Origin: Bacteroidales bacterium
GTDB taxonomy: Bacteria; Bacteroidota; Bacteroidia; Bacteroidales; UBA12077
Reading direction: 5' to 3'
Assembly: GCA_003446015.1 (NCBI GenBank)
Contig: DMBU01000008.1
Span: forward strand, 1-8,575
Length of the DNA stretch: 8,575 nt
The notes under the pieces: model-generated
Seen by the model: the letters and a program-made list of their open reading frames with translations, nothing else
Told to the model about the DNA's origin: nothing
Database searches by the model: none
Part shown: positions 5,675-8,575 of the stretch, in pieces
Layout: each line of letters starts with the position of its first letter
Position numbering within the stretch: position 1 is the stretch's first letter
Made by a program: the position numbers and the translations under genes

Positions 5675-7513
5675 ATGGCTGATCTCAAAAAAAAAGATAT
5701 TAATCCCAATCAAATGGTAAATTCAACTTCCACTTTGACAGATGATCTCCCTATAGGAATTTACAGAACTACCATTGAAGGTAAAATTTTATATGCAAAT
5801 ATTGCACTGGCAAACATGCTTGAATATTCTTTAGAGGAACTCCACAAAATGTCTGTTAATGAGCTATATACTTCTGATAAAGATAGAGATTCAAAAATCA
5901 AACTGCTAAAAACAATATCAAGTCAGGAATTAAATTTAAAAACTAAAAGCGGAAAAATAATAACCGTAAAAGATACTGTAAAGACGGTTAAAAATAATAA
6001 GAATAAGATAGTCTATTTTGATGGTATTATAGAAGATATTTCCGAAAAGAAGAAATCGGAAGAAGCGCTTAAAGAAAGTGAAGCAAGATATAAAACACTT
6101 ACAGAAATTACTATTGAAGGTATTATCATGCATAAAGGAGGAATTATTATAGATGTAAATCCTTCAGCTCAAAAAATGACAGGTTATAGTTCTGATTACG
6201 TAAAAGGTAAAAACATATTAGATTTTATTCATCCAAATTCTCTGAATTTTATCAAATCAAAACTAAATACTGGATATACAGGTTCATTTGAGGCAACTAT
6301 AATCTGTGCTGATAAATCAAGTTTAGAAATTGAAATTGAAGCAAAAAACGTAATTGTTAATGGAGATGAAAATAGAGTTGTTGCTTTTAGAGATATAACA
6401 AATAAGAAAAAATACGAAGAAGAAATTCTTGCCTTATCAACAGCAGTAAAACAAAGCCCAACTTCAATTGTAATTACCAATATTAATGGAATAATTGAAT
6501 ATGTTAATCCTAAATTTACCAAAGTTACTGGATATGAATATGATGAAGCTGTTGGCAAGAATCCAAGAATATTGAAAACAGACCATACTAAATCAGAGGA
6601 TTATAAGGAAATGTGGGAAACAATAACAAAGGGAAAAACATGGACAGGGGAATTTCTGAATAAACGAAAAGATGGAACAAACTATTGGGAATTAGCTTCT
6701 ATCTCCCCTATTATTGATGAAAATGGAATGACAATTAAATATATTGCAGTAAAGGAAGATATTACAGAACGTAAAAAAACCGAAGATGCTTTAATAAAAT
6801 CTGAAAAAGAACTTTTACAAGCAAATGCAACTAAAAATGTATTTTTCTCAATTATTGCACACGATTTAAAAGGGCCTATAGGCAATTTTACTCAAGTATT
6901 GAATTTATTAAAAGATAATTTTAATGATATCTCTAATAATGATAAACTTGATTATATTCACATTTTGTCTCGTTTATCATTAAAAACAAATAATTTATTG
7001 AATGACTTATTACTCTGGGCAAAAATTCAGATGAATACTCTGGAATTTTCGGTTGAAACAATAAATCTTAAATCACTTGTTAGTCATTCGATAGAGATAG
7101 TAGAAGAAAAAGCTAAAGAAAAAAACATTGAGATTAAAACCCATATTGAGAATATTAATCTACAAATTAATGAAAGCTCGGTTAAAACAGTGATTCGTAA
7201 TCTTCTTTCAAATTCAATTAAATTTTCGAATACAAATTCTATAATTAAAATCAGTTCCAAAATCTCTAAAGATTCAAAATCAATAGAAATTTCCGTTCAA
7301 GATAATGGAGTTGGAATACCTGCAGAGGATGTTGATAAACTATTTAAAATTGAATCATCGTTTTCAACTTATGGAACTGAGAAAGAAAAAGGTACCGGAC
7401 TGGGATTAATTCTTTGTAAGAATCTAATAGAGAAGAATGGTGGTACTATATGGGTTGAAAGCAAAGAAAATGTAGGTAGCACCTTTTATTTTAACCTCCC
7501 TTTAAGCAAATAA
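5675..7513 (+). CDS. Soluble histidine kinase with three PAS domains
   Basis: This 612-residue protein has no signal peptide or membrane helix, so it should sense a cytoplasmic cue. Three PAS domains lie at about 22-125, 136-245 and 252-366, the first and third ending in the characteristic EDI(S/T)E(K/R)KK motif and the second in a related RDITNKKK. A short coiled linker leads to the H-box FFSIIAHDLKGP with phospho-acceptor H396. The ATPase domain has N-box N509/N513, G1 box DNGVGIP (D543-P549), KLFKI and G2 box GTGLGL (573-578). The third PAS has GKNPRILK where LOV photoreceptors have the flavin-binding Cys motif; the Cys is absent. There is no regulator next to it. Its catalytic domain is close to that of the partial kinase at 2-697, so it may share the receivers there (inference). 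It begins without a Shine-Dalgarno. Confidence 0.95.
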   Translation: MADLKKKDINPNQMVNSTSTLTDDLPIGIYRTTIEGKILYANIALANMLEYSLEELHKMSVNELYTSDKDRDSKIKLLKTISSQELNLKTKSGKIITVKDTVKTVKNNKNKIVYFDGIIEDISEKKKSEEALKESEARYKTLTEITIEGIIMHKGGIIIDVNPSAQKMTGYSSDYVKGKNILDFIHPNSLNFIKSKLNTGYTGSFEATIICADKSSLEIEIEAKNVIVNGDENRVVAFRDITNKKKYEEEILALSTAVKQSPTSIVITNINGIIEYVNPKFTKVTGYEYDEAVGKNPRILKTDHTKSEDYKEMWETITKGKTWTGEFLNKRKDGTNYWELASISPIIDENGMTIKYIAVKEDITERKKTEDALIKSEKELLQANATKNVFFSIIAHDLKGPIGNFTQVLNLLKDNFNDISNNDKLDYIHILSRLSLKTNNLLNDLLLWAKIQMNTLEFSVETINLKSLVSHSIEIVEEKAKEKNIEIKTHIENINLQINESSVKTVIRNLLSNSIKFSNTNSIIKISSKISKDSKSIEISVQDNGVGIPAEDVDKLFKIESSFSTYGTEKEKGTGLGLILCKNLIEKNGGTIWVESKENVGSTFYFNLPLSK

Positions 7514-7521
7514 TTCTTTTT

Positions 7522-7553
7522 TTGTTTAATTATTTTAACTTTTATTTAAACAA
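7522..7553. repeat. Inverted repeat TTGTTTAA-N16-TTAAACAA between kinase and TPR-like gene
   Basis: Perfect 8-bp arms (7522-7529 and 7546-7553) flank a 16-nt AT-only spacer except for one C, 9 nt after the kinase stop. It could be an operator for the gene at 7597 or a weak terminator following the T-rich run at 7515-7523. No good TAnnTTTG box was found between here and 7597. The AT-rich context makes chance a real possibility. Confidence 0.35.
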
Positions 7554-7596
7554 TTTAACATATTGGTTGTTTCATATATAACTTAAAAAAGTAATT

Positions 7597-8370
7597 ATGA
7601 AAAAATCAATTATATTTCTAACAATTTTGTTAATTTCTAAATCATTCGCATTTAGTTCAGGTATAAAAGAAGCAAAAGAAAAATTATATGATGCATATAT
7701 AAGTGGTGATAATAAAGAGTGGCTCGATGTAATGAACGATCTTGAGAAATCCCTCCAAAAAACCGATAACATATTTACACTTTTCGAATTAACAAAAAGT
7801 CAGTATGGTTATATGGGATTATTAGTTGATCGGGGACAATTTGAAAAAGCAAAAGCGATTCTTCCTAAAGCTGAACTAAATGTTGAGAGTTTATTAAATT
7901 ATAACGACGATTGGGCTGATGCTAATGGACTAAAAGCTGGAATTTATGGTTTTAAAATAATGCTTTATCCCAATCTGGTAATTTTAAACGGTCCAAAAGG
8001 AAAAGGATATTTGAATAAAGCGACATCATTAGATGATATAACTCCTTCAGTTTTTGTTGAGATGGCAAACTATAAATATCATACTCCATCACTCTTAGGG
8101 GGCAATATTGATGAGGCTATTCAATATTACCAATATGCGATTAAATTATTCGAATTAACAAACCAAAGCGAAAACAACTGGCAATATATAAATACCTTGG
8201 TTTGGTTAGCTATTTCATTGGATAAAAAGGGTAAGAGTACCGAAGCAAAAGAAGTGTTACGAAAATTATTAGTTCACGAACCTGATTTTGATTGGGTAAA
8301 AAATGATTTATATCCTAAAATTTTAAGGAACGAATCTATTAGCAAAACTTATTATAGTGAAAAAAGGTAA
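7597..8370 (+). CDS. Exported TPR-like protein with a GPKG...YHTP..GG signature
   Basis: This 257-residue protein has an N-terminal signal peptide (MKK, hydrophobic 5-13, probable cleavage near residue 18-20, no lipobox), so it is likely periplasmic. The mature part is helical. TPR-like helical pairs are visible around 22-54, 78-104, 171-186 and 195-227, with the last two resembling canonical TPRs (IDEAIQYYQYAIKLF; WLAISLDKKGKSTEAKEVLRKLL). Between them lies a distinctive block, NGPKGKGYLNKATSLD (131-146) then YKYHTPSLLGGN (159-170), which I recall from a family of Bacteroidetes TPR proteins of unknown function (memory, unchecked). Such proteins usually act as scaffolds. It is downstream of the PAS kinase in the same direction with an 83-nt gap; co-transcription is possible but unproven. 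It has no Shine-Dalgarno. Confidence 0.88.
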   Translation: MKKSIIFLTILLISKSFAFSSGIKEAKEKLYDAYISGDNKEWLDVMNDLEKSLQKTDNIFTLFELTKSQYGYMGLLVDRGQFEKAKAILPKAELNVESLLNYNDDWADANGLKAGIYGFKIMLYPNLVILNGPKGKGYLNKATSLDDITPSVFVEMANYKYHTPSLLGGNIDEAIQYYQYAIKLFELTNQSENNWQYINTLVWLAISLDKKGKSTEAKEVLRKLLVHEPDFDWVKNDLYPKILRNESISKTYYSEKR

Positions 8371-8416
8371 TATGAAAGATCTTCTTTCGAACAACATAAA
8401 ATAGTATTCTCTTGTC

Positions 8417-8477
8417 AATTATCGCGAAGTCGGAAAATCTTGAAAGACATGTAGATTTTTTCGACTACGAAATAATT
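8417..8477. other. Long imperfect inverted repeat (24/25-nt arms, 12-nt loop)
   Basis: The left arm 8417-8440 (AATTATCGCGAAGTCGGAAA then ATCT) pairs with the right arm 8453-8477, with about 20 of 24 positions complementary, one bulged base and one more G-U pair possible in RNA. The loop is 8441-8452. It begins 47 nt after the TPR-like gene's stop. The gap 8371-8575 holds no convincing gene. The hairpin could end transcription of that gene, although no solid U-run follows, or belong to a small RNA or a miniature repeat element. Confidence 0.55.
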
Positions 8478-8559
8478 ATTCTTTGATTTTACTTTATTGC
8501 TATTTTATTTTAATGGTTATCCGTTTTTGTACCCAATTTGAATTCGATTTTCTTCATTT

Positions 8560-8575
8560 GCCCCTAACCCTGAAG
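8560..8575. repeat. Partial GC-rich motif at the right edge, possible intergenic palindromic repeat
   Basis: GCCCCTAACCCTGAAG is abruptly GC-rich after an AT-rich stretch and is cut by the window end. It looks like the left half of a CCCCT...AGGGG-type dispersed repeat that I recall from Bacteroidetes intergenic regions. The second arm would lie outside the window, so this is tentative. Confidence 0.25.

Noticed and set aside
6425..6775. Third PAS domain of the PAS kinase as a LOV blue-light sensor
   Set aside because: The aligned position reads GKNPRILK, without the photoactive Cys of the LOV GxNCRFLQ motif; an ordinary PAS domain is the safer call.
8372..8404. Ten-codon open frame (MKDLLSNNIK) after the TPR-like gene
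   Set aside because: Too short, no ribosome site and no recognisable leader-peptide features; it overlaps a small GAAAGA/TCTTTC inverted repeat that is probably fortuitous.
8517..8573. Minus-strand frame open to the right edge (18 codons ending in TAA at 8517) as the 3' end of an entering gene
   Set aside because: It is short, and its edge portion coincides with the GC-rich motif that looks like an intergenic repeat; it cannot be supported without downstream sequence.

Overview
The window looks like the chromosome of an AT-rich member of the Bacteroidota (Bacteroidales/Marinilabiliales-like; the exact family cannot be read from the sequence). Evidence: three promoter candidates match the Bacteroidetes consensus (TTG, about 20 bp, TAnnTTTG), most genes lack a Shine-Dalgarno sequence, and the signalling proteins and small lipoprotein have a Bacteroidetes character. 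I see no rRNA, tRNA, CRISPR array, transposase or phage gene.

Layout. (1) 2-1483: the 3' end of a soluble histidine kinase, then two stand-alone receiver-domain proteins about 66% identical to each other, all on + and closely spaced. (2) 1487-1849 on -: a small two-cysteine lipoprotein whose stop lies 3 nt from the second receiver's stop. It has its own promoter, with a 12-bp palindrome over the -7 box. (3) 2000-2575: a secreted, highly charged Q/K/E/T-rich protein built from about 18-residue repeats, with its own promoter, a near-perfect Shine-Dalgarno and a strong terminator. (4) 2689-5548: a tightly overlapping operon of a predicted outer-membrane beta-barrel, an OmpR-type response regulator and a membrane histidine kinase. 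(5) 5675-7513: a soluble kinase with three PAS domains and its own promoter, without an adjacent regulator. (6) 7597-8370: an exported TPR-like protein. (7) 8371-8575: non-coding in this view, holding a long imperfect inverted repeat and, at the right edge, part of a GC-rich motif.

How they may work together (inference). The region is dominated by two-component signalling. The kinase at the left edge and the PAS kinase share a closely related catalytic domain. The two lone receivers carry sequence marks typical of receivers of hybrid kinases, so they may be parts of a split, duplicated phosphorelay served by one or both soluble kinases. The barrel/regulator/kinase operon is a separate envelope-sensing unit. 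The repeat protein and the lipoprotein are envelope proteins under separate control. The least explained items are the repeat protein and the inverted repeat at 8417-8477.
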